Origin: Carya illinoinensis
Lineage: Eukaryota > Streptophyta > Magnoliopsida > Fagales > Juglandaceae
Reading direction: 5' to 3'
Assembly: GCF_018687715.1 (NCBI RefSeq)
Contig: NC_056755.1
Span: forward strand, 25,498,501-25,562,500
Length of the DNA: 64,000 bases
Part shown: piece after piece, positions 38,991 to 50,300 of the stretch
Numbering within the stretch: position 1 is the first letter of the stretch
How the letters are laid out: each line of letters opens with the position of its first letter
The notes under the pieces: generated by a model
The model's database searches: none
Told to the model about the DNA's origin: nothing
Seen by the model: only the letters and a program-made list of their open reading frames with translations
Made by a program: the position numbers and the translations under genes

Positions 38991-41900
38991 AGTTGAGGGC
39001 ATTAATCAACTCACAAGTCAATAGTCATCTCTAAACCGTGTTTTCAGGTTAATTTCCTTTTTAATTCTTTCTTAGCTTATATATGTGGACCTTACGACTT
39101 CTATTCTTGTTCTTTATCAATCTAAGAGTGAATTAGTGGATTGGAATTGATCCACGACATTTCCGTTGAAGGAATGTCATTCCAACGCCCAAGTCCCCGC
39201 CAATCGCCACCTTGGTGCACATCCATGTGCATTGCAACTAATCAGCCCCTAACCCATGCCTTTTATATTATTTTCTCAAGTGAAATCTCATGAAATGCCT
39301 CCCACCTTAACCCTTCCAGCTGATTGATAGAAATGGACGAATTGGCCCCCGAACAGACCCGCCTTTTCTTTCGTTCTTCCAATCGCAGCCCACATAAGCC
39401 CCACCATCGGTTTCCATCGAGCCCAAGAAGTGCCACATGTCCTTCATGACCACAACCTGCCATCGTGAAGGTTTTAACTTAAGTTGACGGCATTAACAAA
39501 CTTACAGGTGATTAGTCGTCTCTAAACGATGTTTTGAGCTTAATTTTCTTATTAATTCATTCTCGCCTTTTTTATACGGACCTTATGACTTTTATTGTTG
39601 TTTTTCATCATTCATAGAGTGTGAATTAGTGGATTAGAATTGATCCAACACATTTCAATAGATGGAATACAATCCCACGTAGGTGCACCTGCATGTGCAT
39701 TGGAACTAATCAGCCCAAAGCCCGAGCCTCTTAAACCATTTTCTCAAGGGCAATCTCACATCACATCCATCCCTCATTAACACTCCTGGTTCGTTTCAGG
39801 CATTGGACGAATTGGCTCGAACAAACCCGTCTTTTCATGAATTCTTGCGCACATACGCCAAACCATTGGTTTTCCTCGAGCCTAGGATGTGCCACACGGC
39901 CCTAAAGTTCTCATTCCACCATTGTTAGGTTTCTGAATAAAGTTGAGGGCATTAATCAACTCACTAGTGATTAGTCATCACAAAACCTTGTTCGGAACAT
40001 AATTGCCCTTTTAATTCTATCTCACCTTTTCTAAATGAGCCTTACAAATTTAATTGTTGTTGTTCATCCTTCATAGAGTGAATTTGAAGATTACACTTGA
40101 TCCAGCACATTTCGACAAAAGGAATGTCAATGGAACAGACAAGTCACAGCCAATCGCCACCTGCGCGCACCTCCATGTGCATTGCAACTAATCGGCCCAA
40201 AAGCCAACGCCCTTTACACCATTTTCTCAAGGGAAATCTCATCAAATGCGTCCATGATTAAAGCCTTACAGCTCATTTCTAGCACTGAACGAATTGACTC
40301 GAATAAACCTATCTTTTCTATCACTGTTCCAATTGTAGCCCCCATTCAGCATACAAACGGTTTCCCTCAAGCCGAAGAAGTGCCACACGCCCCACACGTT
40401 CTCATCTCACCATGGTTGAGCTTCTAACTTGAGTTGAGGGCATTAATCAACTCACAAGTCAATAGTCATCTCTAAACCGTGTTTTCAGGTTAATTTCCTT
40501 TTTAATTCTTTCTTAGCTTATATATGTGGACCTTACGACTTCTATTCTTGTTCTTTATCAATCTAAGAGTGAATTAGTGGATTGGAATTGATCCACGACA
40601 TTTCCGTTGAAGGAATGTCATTCCAACGCCCAAGTCCCCGCCAATCGCCACCTTGGTGCACATCCATGTGCATTGCAACTAATCAGCCCCTAACCCATGC
40701 CTTTTATATTATTTTCTCAAGTGAAATCTCATGAAATGCCTCCCACCTTAACCCTTCCAGCTGATTGATAGAAATGGACGAATTGGCCCCCGAACAGACC
40801 CGCCTTTTCTTTCGTTCTTCCAATCGCAGCCCACATAAGCCCCACCATCGGTTTCCATCGAGCCCAAGAAGTGCCACATGTCCTTCATGACCACAACCTG
40901 CCATTGTGAAGGTTTTAACTTAAGTTGACGGCATTAACAAACTTACAGGTGATTAGTCGTCTCTAAACGATGTTTTGAGCTTAATTTTCTTATTAATTCA
41001 TTCTCGCCTTTTTTATACGGACCTTATGACTTTTATTGTTGTTTTTCATCATTCATAGAGTGTGAATTAGTGGATTAGAATTGATCCAACACATTTCAAT
41101 AGATGGAATACAATCCCACGTAGGTGCACCTGCATGTGCATTGGAACTAATCAGCCCAAAGCCCGAGCCTCTTAAACCATTTTCTCAAGGGCAATCTCAC
41201 ATCACATCCATCCCTCATTAACACTCCTGGTTCGTTTCAGGCATTGGACGAATTGGCTCGAACAAACCCGTCTTTTCATGAATTCTTGCGCACATACGCC
41301 AAACCATTGGTTTTCCTCGAGCCTAGGATGTGCCACACGGCCCTAAAGTTCTCATTCCACCATTGTTAGGTTTCTGAATAAAGTTGAGGGCATTAATCAA
41401 CTCACTAGTGATTAGTCATCACAAAACCTTGTTTGGAACATAATTGCCCTTTCAATTCTATCTCACCTTTTCTAAATGAGCCTTACAAATTTAATTGTTG
41501 TTGTTCATCCTTCATAGAGTGAATTTGAAGATTACACTTGATCCAGCACATTTCGACAAAAGGAATGTCAATGGAACAGACAAGTCACAGCCAATCGCCA
41601 CCTGCGCGCACCTCCATGTGCATTGCAACTAATCGGCCCAAAAGCCAACGCCCTTTACACCATTTTCTCAAGGGAAATCTCATCAAATGCGTCCATGATT
41701 AAAGCCTTACAGCTCATTTCTAGCACTGAACGAATTGACTCGAATAAACCTATCTTTTCTATCACTGTTCCAATTGTAGCCCCCATTCAGCATACAAACG
41801 GTTTCCCTCAAGCCGAAGAAGTGCCACACGCCCCACACGTTCTCATCTCACCATGGTTGAGCTTCTAACTTGAGTTGAGGGCATTAATCAACTCACAAGT

Positions 41901-44900
41901 CAATAGTCATCTCTAAACCGTGTTTTCAGGTTAATTTCCTTTTTAATTCTTTCTTAGCTTATATATGTGGACCTTACGACTTCTATTCTTGTTCTTTATC
42001 AATCTAAGAGTGAATTAGTGGATTGGAATTGATCCACGACATTTCCGTTGAAGGAATGTCATTCCAACGCCCAAGTCCCCGCCAATCGCCACCTTGGTGC
42101 ACATCCATGTGCATTGCAACTAATCAGCCCCTAACCCATGCCTTTTATATTATTTTCTCAAGTGAAATCTCATGAAATGCCTCCCACCTTAACCCTTCCA
42201 GCTGATTGATAGAAATGGACGAATTGGCCCCCGAACAGACCCGCCTTTTCTTTCGTTCTTCCAATCGCAGCCCACATAAGCCCCACCATCGGTTTCCATC
42301 GAGCCCAAGAAGTGCCACATGTCCTTCATGACCACAACCTGCCATCGTGAAGGTTTTAACTTAAGTTGACGGCATTAACAAACTTACAGGTGATTAGTCG
42401 TCTCTAAACGATGTTTTGAGCTTAATTTTCTTATTAATTCATTCTCGCCTTTTTTATACGGACCTTATGACTTTTATTGTTGTTTTTCATCATTCATAGA
42501 GTGTGAATTAGTGGATTAGAATTGATCCAACACATTTCAATAGATGGAATACAATCCCACGTAGGTGCACCTGCATGTGCATTGGAACTAATCAGCCCAA
42601 AGCCCGAGCCTCTTAAACCATTTTCTCAAGGGCAATCTCACATCACATCCATCCCTCATTAACACTCCTGGTTCGTTTCAGGCATTGGACGAATTGGCTC
42701 GAACAAACCCGTCTTTTCATGAATTCTTGCGCACATACGCCAAACCATTGGTTTTCCTCGAGCCTAGGATGTGCCACACGGCCCTAAAGTTCTCATTCCA
42801 CCATTGTTAGGTTTCTGAATAAAGTTGAGGGCATTAATCAACTCACTAGTGATTAGTCATCACAAAACCTTGTTCGGAACATAATTGCCCTTTTAATTCT
42901 ATCTCACCTTTTCTAAATGAGCCTTACAAATTTAATTGTTGTTGTTCATCCTTCATAGAGTGAATTTGAAGATTACACTTGATCCAGCACATTTCGACAA
43001 AAGGAATGTCAATGGAACAGACAAGTCACAGCCAATCGCCACCTGCGCGCACCTCCATGTGCATTGCAACTAATCGGCCCAAAAGCCAACGCCCTTTACA
43101 CCATTTTCTCAAGGGAAATCTCATCAAATGCGTCCATGATTAAAGCCTTACAGCTCATTTCTAGCACTGAACGAATTGACTCGAATAAACCTATCTTTTC
43201 TATCACTGTTCCAATTGTAGCCCCCATTCAGCATACAAACGGTTTCCCTCAAGCCGAAGAAGTGCCACACGCCCCACACGTTCTCATCTCACCATGGTTG
43301 AGCTTCTAACTTGAGTTGAGGGCATTAATCAACTCACAAGTCAATAGTCATCTCTAAACCGTGTTTTCAGGTTAATTTCCTTTTTAATTCTTTCTTAGCT
43401 TATATATGTGGACCTTACGACTTCTATTCTTGTTCTTTATCAATCTAAGAGTGAATTAGTGGATTGGAATTGATCCACGACATTTCCGTTGAAGGAATGT
43501 CATTCCAACGCCCAAGTCCCCGCCAATCGCCACCTTGGTGCACATCCATGTGCATTGCAACTAATCAGCCCCTAACCCATGCCTTTTATATTATTTTCTC
43601 AAGTGAAATCTCATGAAATGCCTCCCACCTTAACCCTTCCAGCTGATTGATAGAAATGGACGAATTGGCCCCCGAACAGACCCGCCTTTTCTTTCGTTCT
43701 TCCAATCGCAGCCCACATAAGCCCCACCATCGGTTTCCATCGAGCCCAAGAAGTGCCACATGTCCTTCATGACCACAACCTGCCATCGTGAAGGTTTTAA
43801 CTTAAGTTGACGGCATTAACAAACTTACAGGTGATTAGTCGTCTCTAAACGATGTTTTGAGCTTAATTTTCTTATTAATTCATTCTCGCCTTTTTTATAC
43901 GGACCTTATGACTTTTATTGTTGTTTTTCATCATTCATAGAGTGTGAATTAGTGGATTAGAATTGATCCAACACATTTCAATAGATGGAATACAATCCCA
44001 CGTAGGTGCACCTGCATGTGCATTGGAACTAATCAGCCCAAAGCCCGAGCCTCTTAAACCATTTTCTCAAGGGCAATCTCACATCACATCCATCCCTCAT
44101 TAACACTCCTGGTTCGTTTCAGGCATTGGACGAATTGGCTCGAACAAACCCGTCTTTTCATGAATTCTTGCGCACATACGCCAAACCATTGGTTTTCCTC
44201 GAGCCTAGGATGTGCCACACGGCCCTAAAGTTCTCATTCCACCATTGTTAGGTTTCTGAATAAAGTTGAGGGCATTAATCAACTCACTAGTGATTAGTCA
44301 TCACAAAACCTTGTTCGGAACATAATTGCCCTTTTAATTCTATCTCACCTTTTCTAAATGAGCCTTACAAATTTAATTGTTGTTGTTCATCCTTCATAGA
44401 GTGAATTTGAAGATTACACTTGATCCAGCACATTTCGACAAAAGGAATGTCAATGGAACAGACAAGTCACAGCCAATCGCCACCTGCGCGCACCTCCATG
44501 TGCATTGCAACTAATCGGCCCAAAAGCCAACGCCCTTTACACCATTTTCTCAAGGGAAATCTCATCAAATGCGTCCATGATTAAAGCCTTACAGCTCATT
44601 TCTAGCACTGAACGAATTGACTCGAATAAACCTATCTTTTCTATCACTGTTCCAATTGTAGCCCCCATTCAGCATACAAACGGTTTCCCTCAAGCCGAAG
44701 AAGTGCCACACGCCCCACACGTTCTCATCTCACCATGGTTGAGCTTCTAACTTGAGTTGAGGGCATTAATCAACTCACAAGTCAATAGTCATCTCTAAAC
44801 CGTGTTTTCAGGTTAATTTCCTTTTTAATTCTTTCTTAGCTTATATATGTGGACCTTACGACTTCTATTCTTGTTCTTTATCAATCTAAGAGTGAATTAG

Positions 44901-45632
44901 TGGATTGGAATTGATCCACGACATTTCCGTTGAAGGAATGTCATTCCAACGCCCAAGTCCCCGCCAATCGCCACCTTGGTGCACATCCATGTGCATTGCA
45001 ACTAATCAGCCCCTAACCCATGCCTTTTATATTATTTTCTCAAGTGAAATCTCATGAAATGCCTCCCACCTTAACCCTTCCAGCTGATTGATAGAAATGG
45101 ACGAATTGGCCCCCGAACAGACCCGCCTTTTCTTTCGTTCTTCCAATCGCAGCCCACATAAGCCCCACCATCGGTTTCCATCGAGCCCAAGAAGTGCCAC
45201 ATGTCCTTCATGACCACAACCTGCCATCGTGAAGGTTTTAACTTAAGTTGACGGCATTAACAAACTTACAGGTGATTAGTCGTCTCTAAACGATGTTTTG
45301 AGCTTAATTTTCTTATTAATTCATTCTCGCCTTTTTTATACGGACCTTATGACTTTTATTGTTGTTTTTCATCATTCATAGAGTGTGAATTAGTGGATTA
45401 GAATTGATCCAACACATTTCAATAGATGGAATACAATCCCACGTAGGTGCACCTGCATGTGCATTGGAACTAATCAGCCCAAAGCCCGAGCCTCTTAAAC
45501 CATTTTCTCAAGGGCAATCTCACATCACATCCATCCCTCATTAACACTCCTGGTTCGTTTCAGGCATTGGACGAATTGGCTCGAACAAACCCGTCTTTTC
45601 ATGAATTCTTGCGCACATACGCCAAACCATTG

Positions 45633-45637
45633 GTTTT
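45633..45637. repeat. Target-site duplication, left (GTTTT)
   Basis: GTTTT immediately precedes the TG of the 5' LTR and is repeated at 52703-52707 after the CA of the 3' LTR. The undisturbed satellite has a single GTTTT followed by CCTCGAG. A 5-bp duplication is the normal product of Ty3/gypsy integrases. Confidence 0.97.
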
Positions 45638-46057
45638 TGATGGGAACCAAGGTGGAGCTACCCTTAAAGATCCCTTGCAAATTCCAGATGGGCCAATTAC
45701 AAGATCAAGAGCCAAGAAGATCAAGGAAGCAATGCAAGGATTGGTGCAATCCACTTGGGATGAAGCTAGGAAGAGCCCAACACTCAAGATGGGCTTCAAG
45801 GAAAAAGAACCAGTTTTGATCCACTTGATACAAGCTATGGAAGACATGACTTAAAGATTGGGCCTATTGTTGTTAAGGCTTTCAATTTGTTTAACGGTAT
45901 TTTATTATTAATTTAGAAGAAGTGGGCTTGAGGATGCTTGGCCCACGTATGTCTTATTTCTAATGGACTAGGGTTATTTTTGGGAAGGCCTTGTATTTTT
46001 GGCCAAGGGTTTATTTGGAAAGTTAAAATTTTATGTCTTACTAGGGTTTCAGAAGTA

Positions 46058-46094
46058 ACTGTAGCGCGGCGTATGGCACTGTTCACGCTACAGT
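46058..46094. repeat. 9-bp inverted repeat in the 5' LTR
   Basis: ACTGTAGCG (46058-46066) and CGCTACAGT (46086-46094) are perfect inverted arms around a 19-nt loop. The structure lies about 40 bp upstream of the TATA-like box, a position suited to a promoter element. An identical copy is at 52308-52344 in the 3' LTR. Confidence 0.75.
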
Positions 46095-46113
46095 ACCCCG
46101 ACGCATTGTTTAC

Positions 46114-46141
46114 TTAGGGTTTTGGGGATTGTCTATTTAAA
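46114..46141 (+). promoter_or_regulatory. Candidate LTR promoter core (telo-box plus TATA-like), 5' LTR
   Basis: TTAGGGTTTT at 46114-46123 is the reverse complement of the plant telo-box AAACCCTAA with flanking bases. CTATTTAAA at 46133-46141 is the best TATA-like sequence in the LTR. Transcription would be expected about 30 bp downstream, which would place the R region start near 46170. The motifs are visible; their function is inferred. Confidence 0.5.
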
Positions 46142-46272
46142 CCACTTGTAACCTCATTTGAGAGGCAGACTATATGGAATTGTGATTGAGAGTTGAGTGA
46201 CCTCCTCTTGTTCTTCTTGAACTTCTGAACTTATCAAGGGTAAATCAAAACCTTTGTGGCGTTCTTCCTTTG

Positions 46273-46365
46273 TAATCTAGGTTCTTGAGACGGGTTCTTC
46301 AATGGGTCTAGATTTTGATATAATCTAGGTTCTTTGAACGGGTTCTCATTGGGTCTAGATTCTCC
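46273..46365 (+). repeat. Imperfect 48-bp tandem duplication in the 5' LTR
   Basis: Two units start with TAATCTAGGTTCTT (46273 and 46321) and share GGGTTCT and TGGGTCTAGATT. They differ by several substitutions and a small indel, so the duplication predates this insertion. The same pair is in the 3' LTR from 52523. It lies downstream of the presumed transcription start, in the R/U5 part. Confidence 0.75.
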
Positions 46366-46454
46366 ATCCATATACCTGAGTTTGGCTTTCTTGGGGTTGT
46401 TTTTCCAGTATTGTTGTTGGGTCTCAAAGCAAGTCTATTGGGGTTCACATCATT

Positions 46455-46467
46455 TGGTAATCAGAGC
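46455..46467 (+). other. Primer-binding site, initiator-Met tRNA type with one extra base
   Basis: TGGTAATCAGAGC begins 2 nt after the LTR. The usual plant PBS for initiator Met-tRNA is TGGTATCAGAGC. Here one extra A splits it into TGGTA and ATCAGAGC. Pairing with the tRNA 3' end would therefore need a 1-nt bulge. The extra base and the identity of the primer are inferred from general knowledge of plant LTR elements. Confidence 0.75.
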
Positions 46468-46834
46468 AAGTTTTCCAATCAGGTGTAATTCTATCTTTTA
46501 TCTATTGCATCTTTAATTCTAGGGTTTTATTGTTCTAGGGTTGCAAAAAAAAAAAAAAGTGCAGAAATTCGTTTTTCCTAGGGCTGCCAGATTATTCTAT
46601 CATTTTGGTTTCATGTTTATCAACATTAGGTGGCTAAATTGCTTGTTTGTGGGCTGCCAAAATTTGCAGCATCTGTAGGGTTTGAAAGTTCTGGGTTTCT
46701 TGCATCTTTAAGTTTGTCAATTCCTTGGAATGTCGTTTCATTGATTCTCTTCTATTTCCTTGCCAATTTTTATGTGTTTGAATTCAGTTGTTTGATTGTT
46801 GCAATTGAATATTGCTGTTTTTGACTGAAATAGT

Positions 46835-46953
46835 GAGAAAAGAAAAGAAAGGAAAAGAAAAGAAAAGAAAGGAAAGGAAAAGAAAAGAAAAGAAAAGAAA
46901 AGAAAAGAAAGGAAAGGAAAAAAAAAATCAAAAAAAAAAAAAAAAAAAAAAAA
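46835..46953 (+). repeat. (GAAAA)n/(GGAAA)n microsatellite followed by poly-A
   Basis: A period-5 purine tract alternating GAAAA and GGAAA units runs to about 46918. It is followed by two A-runs (46918-46927 and 46930-46953) separated by TC. The tract is hypermutable and prone to sequencing-length error. A lysine-rich frame spans it but reflects only base composition. Confidence 0.9.
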
Positions 46954-47340
46954 TCCGAATTTTTATTTTATTTCAAAGGGGCTGCATATATCATTATAGT
47001 TGATATATTGTCTTGTGATTACTCTTTCCCTTGTATCATTTCCTTGAGTCTTGTGTCATTTTATTCTTTCAGTGTTTTCTCTTGTTCTTGTTTCTTGGAC
47101 CTAATTACTAGTTGGAATAAGACAAGGTTGTATTGTCTTGATTTAGTTCAATTAGTTCTGAAAGAACTTGAGTGGGAAAACTCTTGAGGTAAAAGGCAAG
47201 AGAGTGTGAGATCATTAACGAAAAAAAAAAAGCCAATTAAGAGTGAAACACGAGTGGAGTGCTATTTTTCGAGTGTAAACACGTAAGGGAGCGTGTGAGG
47301 TCTTTTCCACTAATAGTTTTTTTTGTGTGCAGCGTGTACG

Positions 47341-50300
47341 ATGTCTCATAAAAGTGACTCATCACCAAAGGGGATGGCAGATAACTCCTTTATATTGCAG
47401 GCTATGCAACAACAGTTTGAACGATTGAACATGATGTTAGGGGAAGTGAGAGATAGGATGGATCAACAAGATGAAGTAATTAAAAATTTACATGGTGGGA
47501 GGGATAGGAGGAGACGTGAACCTAGAAGAGAACATGAGTATGAAGATGAAGGAGATGGTGAGGATGAGGAAGATCTAATTTCTGAAGTTGGGATGGGTAG
47601 GCATAGAGGAGTCAGGCGTGAAAGAGGATTTAGGGGAAACCCACGGGGTCGTGATGGAGTAGATAGGGACCTTGAGAGCATCAAAATGAAAATACCATCT
47701 TTCCAAGGTAGAACTGACCCTGAAGCTTATTTAGAGTGGGAGAAGAAGATAGAGTTGATCTTTGAGTGTCATAACTATTCAGAGGAGAAGAAAGTGAAGT
47801 TGGCAGTAATTGAGTTCACTGATTATGCTATTATTTGGTGGGATCAATTAGTGACCAATAGGAGGAGGAATTATGAGAGGTCTGTCGAGACATGGGGAGA
47901 GTTGAAAGCTCTCATGAGGCGGAGATTTGTACCTAGCCACTACTACAGGGACCTCTACCAGAAATTACAAAATCTTACACAAGGGTCTAGGAGTGTGGAG
48001 GACTACCATAAGGAGATGGAGGTGGCTATGATACGGGCGAATGTAGAGGAGGATAGGGAGGCCACTATGGCTAGATTTTTGTGTGGTTTGAATAGGGAGA
48101 TAGCTAATGTGGTTGAGTTACAACATTATGTAGAAATAGAAGACATGGTGCACATGGCTATGAAGGTGGAGAGGCAATTAAAAAGGAAAGGGACATCAAG
48201 GTACACTTCAGTTTCTAGCACTCCTTGGAAACTAAAGTGGGAGAAAGATCATCGAGCTGTAACAAAGGCAAAGACAGAACCACCTAAAGGAAACGATGAA
48301 GGAACTAGCAACAAACCCAAGTTGGCATCCCAACCTTCTAGAAATAGAGATATTAAATGCTTTAAGTGTTTGGGTTCAGGCCACATCGCTTCTCAATGTC
48401 CAAACAAACGTGTGATGATTATGCGTGACAATGGGGAGGTGATGACTGCAAGTGAGGATGATCGTGATGGGATACCTGAGTTGGAGGATGCTAGTGATGA
48501 TGATGGAGTAGAATACCCCGTAACAGGTGAGTCCCTTGTTGCCAGGCGTGCTCTCAACGCACAAATTAAGATGGATGAAGCAGAGCAACAAAGGGAGAAC
48601 ATTTTCCATACTAGATGCCACATCAATGGCAAGGTATGTAGTATGATAATTGATGGGGGAAGTTGTACTAATGTTGCTAGCACTACATTAGTTGAAAAAT
48701 TGAATTTACCTACCTTGAAACACTCCCGACCATACAAGCTGCAGTGGTTGAATGATTGTGGGGAGGTTAGGGTGGATAGACAAGTGTTGGTTACTTTTTC
48801 CATTGGGAAGTATCAAGATGAAGTGCTTTGTGATGTTGTGCCTATGCATGCTGGCCATATATTGTTGGGGAGACCATGGCAATATGATAGGAGAGTGATA
48901 CATGATGGATTCAAAAACATGTACAGCTTTGTAAAGGAGGGCAAAACAACCAAGCTTGCTCCTTTAACTCCAAGACAGGTCTATGAGGACCAACTGAAAC
49001 TGAAAAGTGAGGTTGCTCAAAAGAGAAAGAGTGAAAATGAGAGTGATAAAAAAAGAAAGAGTGAAAAAGAGATTGAGCAAAAAAGAAAGAGTGAAAAAGA
49101 AAAAGAGTCTGCTGAGAGAAAAGGAAAGGCAAAAGTGAGCTTCTATGCAAGAGAGAGTGAGGTTAAGAGAGCTTTCTTAGCAGATCGCCCTATGATTTTT
49201 CTTGTCTATAAAGAGTCTTATCTTAATCTTGATGAAACTAACCAAACTCTTCCTAGTTTGGCTGTTTCTTTGTTGCAGGAGTTTGAGGATGTATTCCCAG
49301 AGGAAATGCCTAATGAGTTGCCACCCATTAGAGGCATTGAGCACCAGATTGATTTCGTGCCCGGGGCTGCTATTCCAAACCGACCAGCTTATAGAAGTAA
49401 TCCAGATGAGACAAAGGAGCTTCAAAGGCAAGTTGAGGATTTGATGAGCAAGGGGTACGTGAGGGAGAGCATGAGCCCATGTGCAGTACCAGTGCTTCTA
49501 GTGCCTAAGAAGGATGGGACGTGGAGGATGTGCATTGATTGCAGGGCGGTTAATAATATCACGGTAAAGTATCGCCATCCCATTCCTAGATTAGATGATA
49601 TGCTCGATGAATTGCATGGCTCATGTATTTTTAGTAAAATTGATCTTAAAAGTGGGTACCATCAAATTAGAATGAAAGAGGGTGATGAATGGAAAACTGC
49701 TTTTAAGACTAAGTATGGGCTTTATGAATGGTTGGTTATGCCATTTGGACTTACAAATGCGCCCAGTACTTTCATGAGATTAATGAATCATGTCCTACGT
49801 GCGTTCATAGGCAAGTTTGTGGTTGTGTACTTTGATGATATCCTAGTGTACAGCAAGGACTTAAATGAGCATATTGAGCATTTGAGATATGTGTTTAATG
49901 TGTTGAGATGTGAAAAGTTATATGCTAACTTCAAGAAATGTACCTTTTGTATGGAGGAAGTTGTTTTTCTTGGTTATGTTGTTAGTACAAAGGGTATTGA
50001 AGTGGATGAAGAGAAAGTCAAGGCCATTAAGGAGTGGCCAACACCAAAGAGCGTCACTGAGGTAAGAAGCTTTCATGGTTTAGCTAGCTTTTATCGGCGT
50101 TTTGTTAAAGATTTTAGCACCATTGCTGCACCACTCACTGAAGTCATTAAAAAGAATGTTGGGTTTCATTGGGGGGCTAATCAAGAGAATGCATTTGCCA
50201 CTATTAAGGAAAGGTTGTGCTCTGCACCCGTGTTAGCATTACCAGATTTTAACAAAGCTTTTGAGATTGAATGTGATGCCTCAGGAATAGGGATTGGAGC

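Larger units (their letters stand above)
1..45637. repeat. Trimeric HOR satellite array, left part
   Basis: This is an uninterrupted head-to-tail satellite. It comprises an 80-bp tail of a C monomer, 31 complete 1441-bp higher-order repeats (c1-c31) and the first part of c32. A units start at 81, 1523, 2966, then every 1441 bp to 36109, then 37551, 38991, 40432, 41873, 43314 and 44755. Exceptions to the 1441-bp period come from single-base C-run changes: c1 is 1442 bp, c2 1443, c26 1442 and c27 1440. Copies differ by only a few substitutions each. No host gene, RNA gene, second transposon or solo LTR was seen in this stretch. Satellite and HOR status is read directly from the sequence; centromeric function is inference. 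I do not recognise the family. Confidence 0.97.
45638..46452 (+). repeat. 5' LTR (815 bp)
   Basis: The LTR begins TGATGGG and ends TTCACATCA, so it has the TG...CA termini. Its first 217 bp duplicate the 3' end of the pol coding region. In this copy that segment follows satellite and is not expressed as pol. Further in are a 9-bp inverted repeat (46058-46094), an AGGGTTT-type telo-box (46114-46123), a TATA-like CTATTTAAA (46133-46141) and an imperfect 48-bp tandem duplication (46273 to about 46365). No AATAAA polyadenylation signal was obvious. Promoter activity is inferred from family knowledge. Confidence 0.97.
46453..47340 (+). other. 5' untranslated leader of the retrotransposon
   Basis: This 888-bp segment between LTR and gag ATG holds the PBS, a 14-A run (46546-46559), a GAAAA-type microsatellite and poly-A (46835-46953), and an A-run at about 47220-47231. 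Its frames are short and low in complexity, and none looks like a protein. Near the end, a T-run followed by GTGTGCAG (AG at 47331-47332) resembles a 3' splice site 8 nt before the ATG. Packaging and dimerisation signals presumably lie here but cannot be identified by eye. Confidence 0.8.

Noticed and set aside
1..45637. Satellite derived from the retrotransposon LTR or from rDNA spacer
   Set aside because: I saw no shared stretch between monomers and the LTR or leader beyond short chance words, and no rRNA sequence or typical rDNA promoter. A database search would be needed to exclude an origin from an unrelated element.
45567..45854. 95-codon frame joining satellite B to the 5' LTR
   Set aside because: It starts at a TTG inside satellite and fuses by chance to the pol tail encoded in the LTR. 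The genuine copy of that tail is at the end of pol in the 3' LTR.
46453..46480. tRNA gene fragment after the 5' LTR
   Set aside because: The similarity to the initiator-Met tRNA is a 13-nt complement placed where a PBS must be. No tRNA arms follow.
46812..47003. Lysine-rich frame in the leader
   Set aside because: It is a translation of the GAAAA microsatellite and poly-A, so only base composition.
47323..47340. Upstream extension of the polyprotein start
   Set aside because: The frame is open from TTG at 47323, but the first ATG is at 47341. A TTG start is unlikely in a plant transcript, and the extra residues overlap a splice-acceptor-like sequence.
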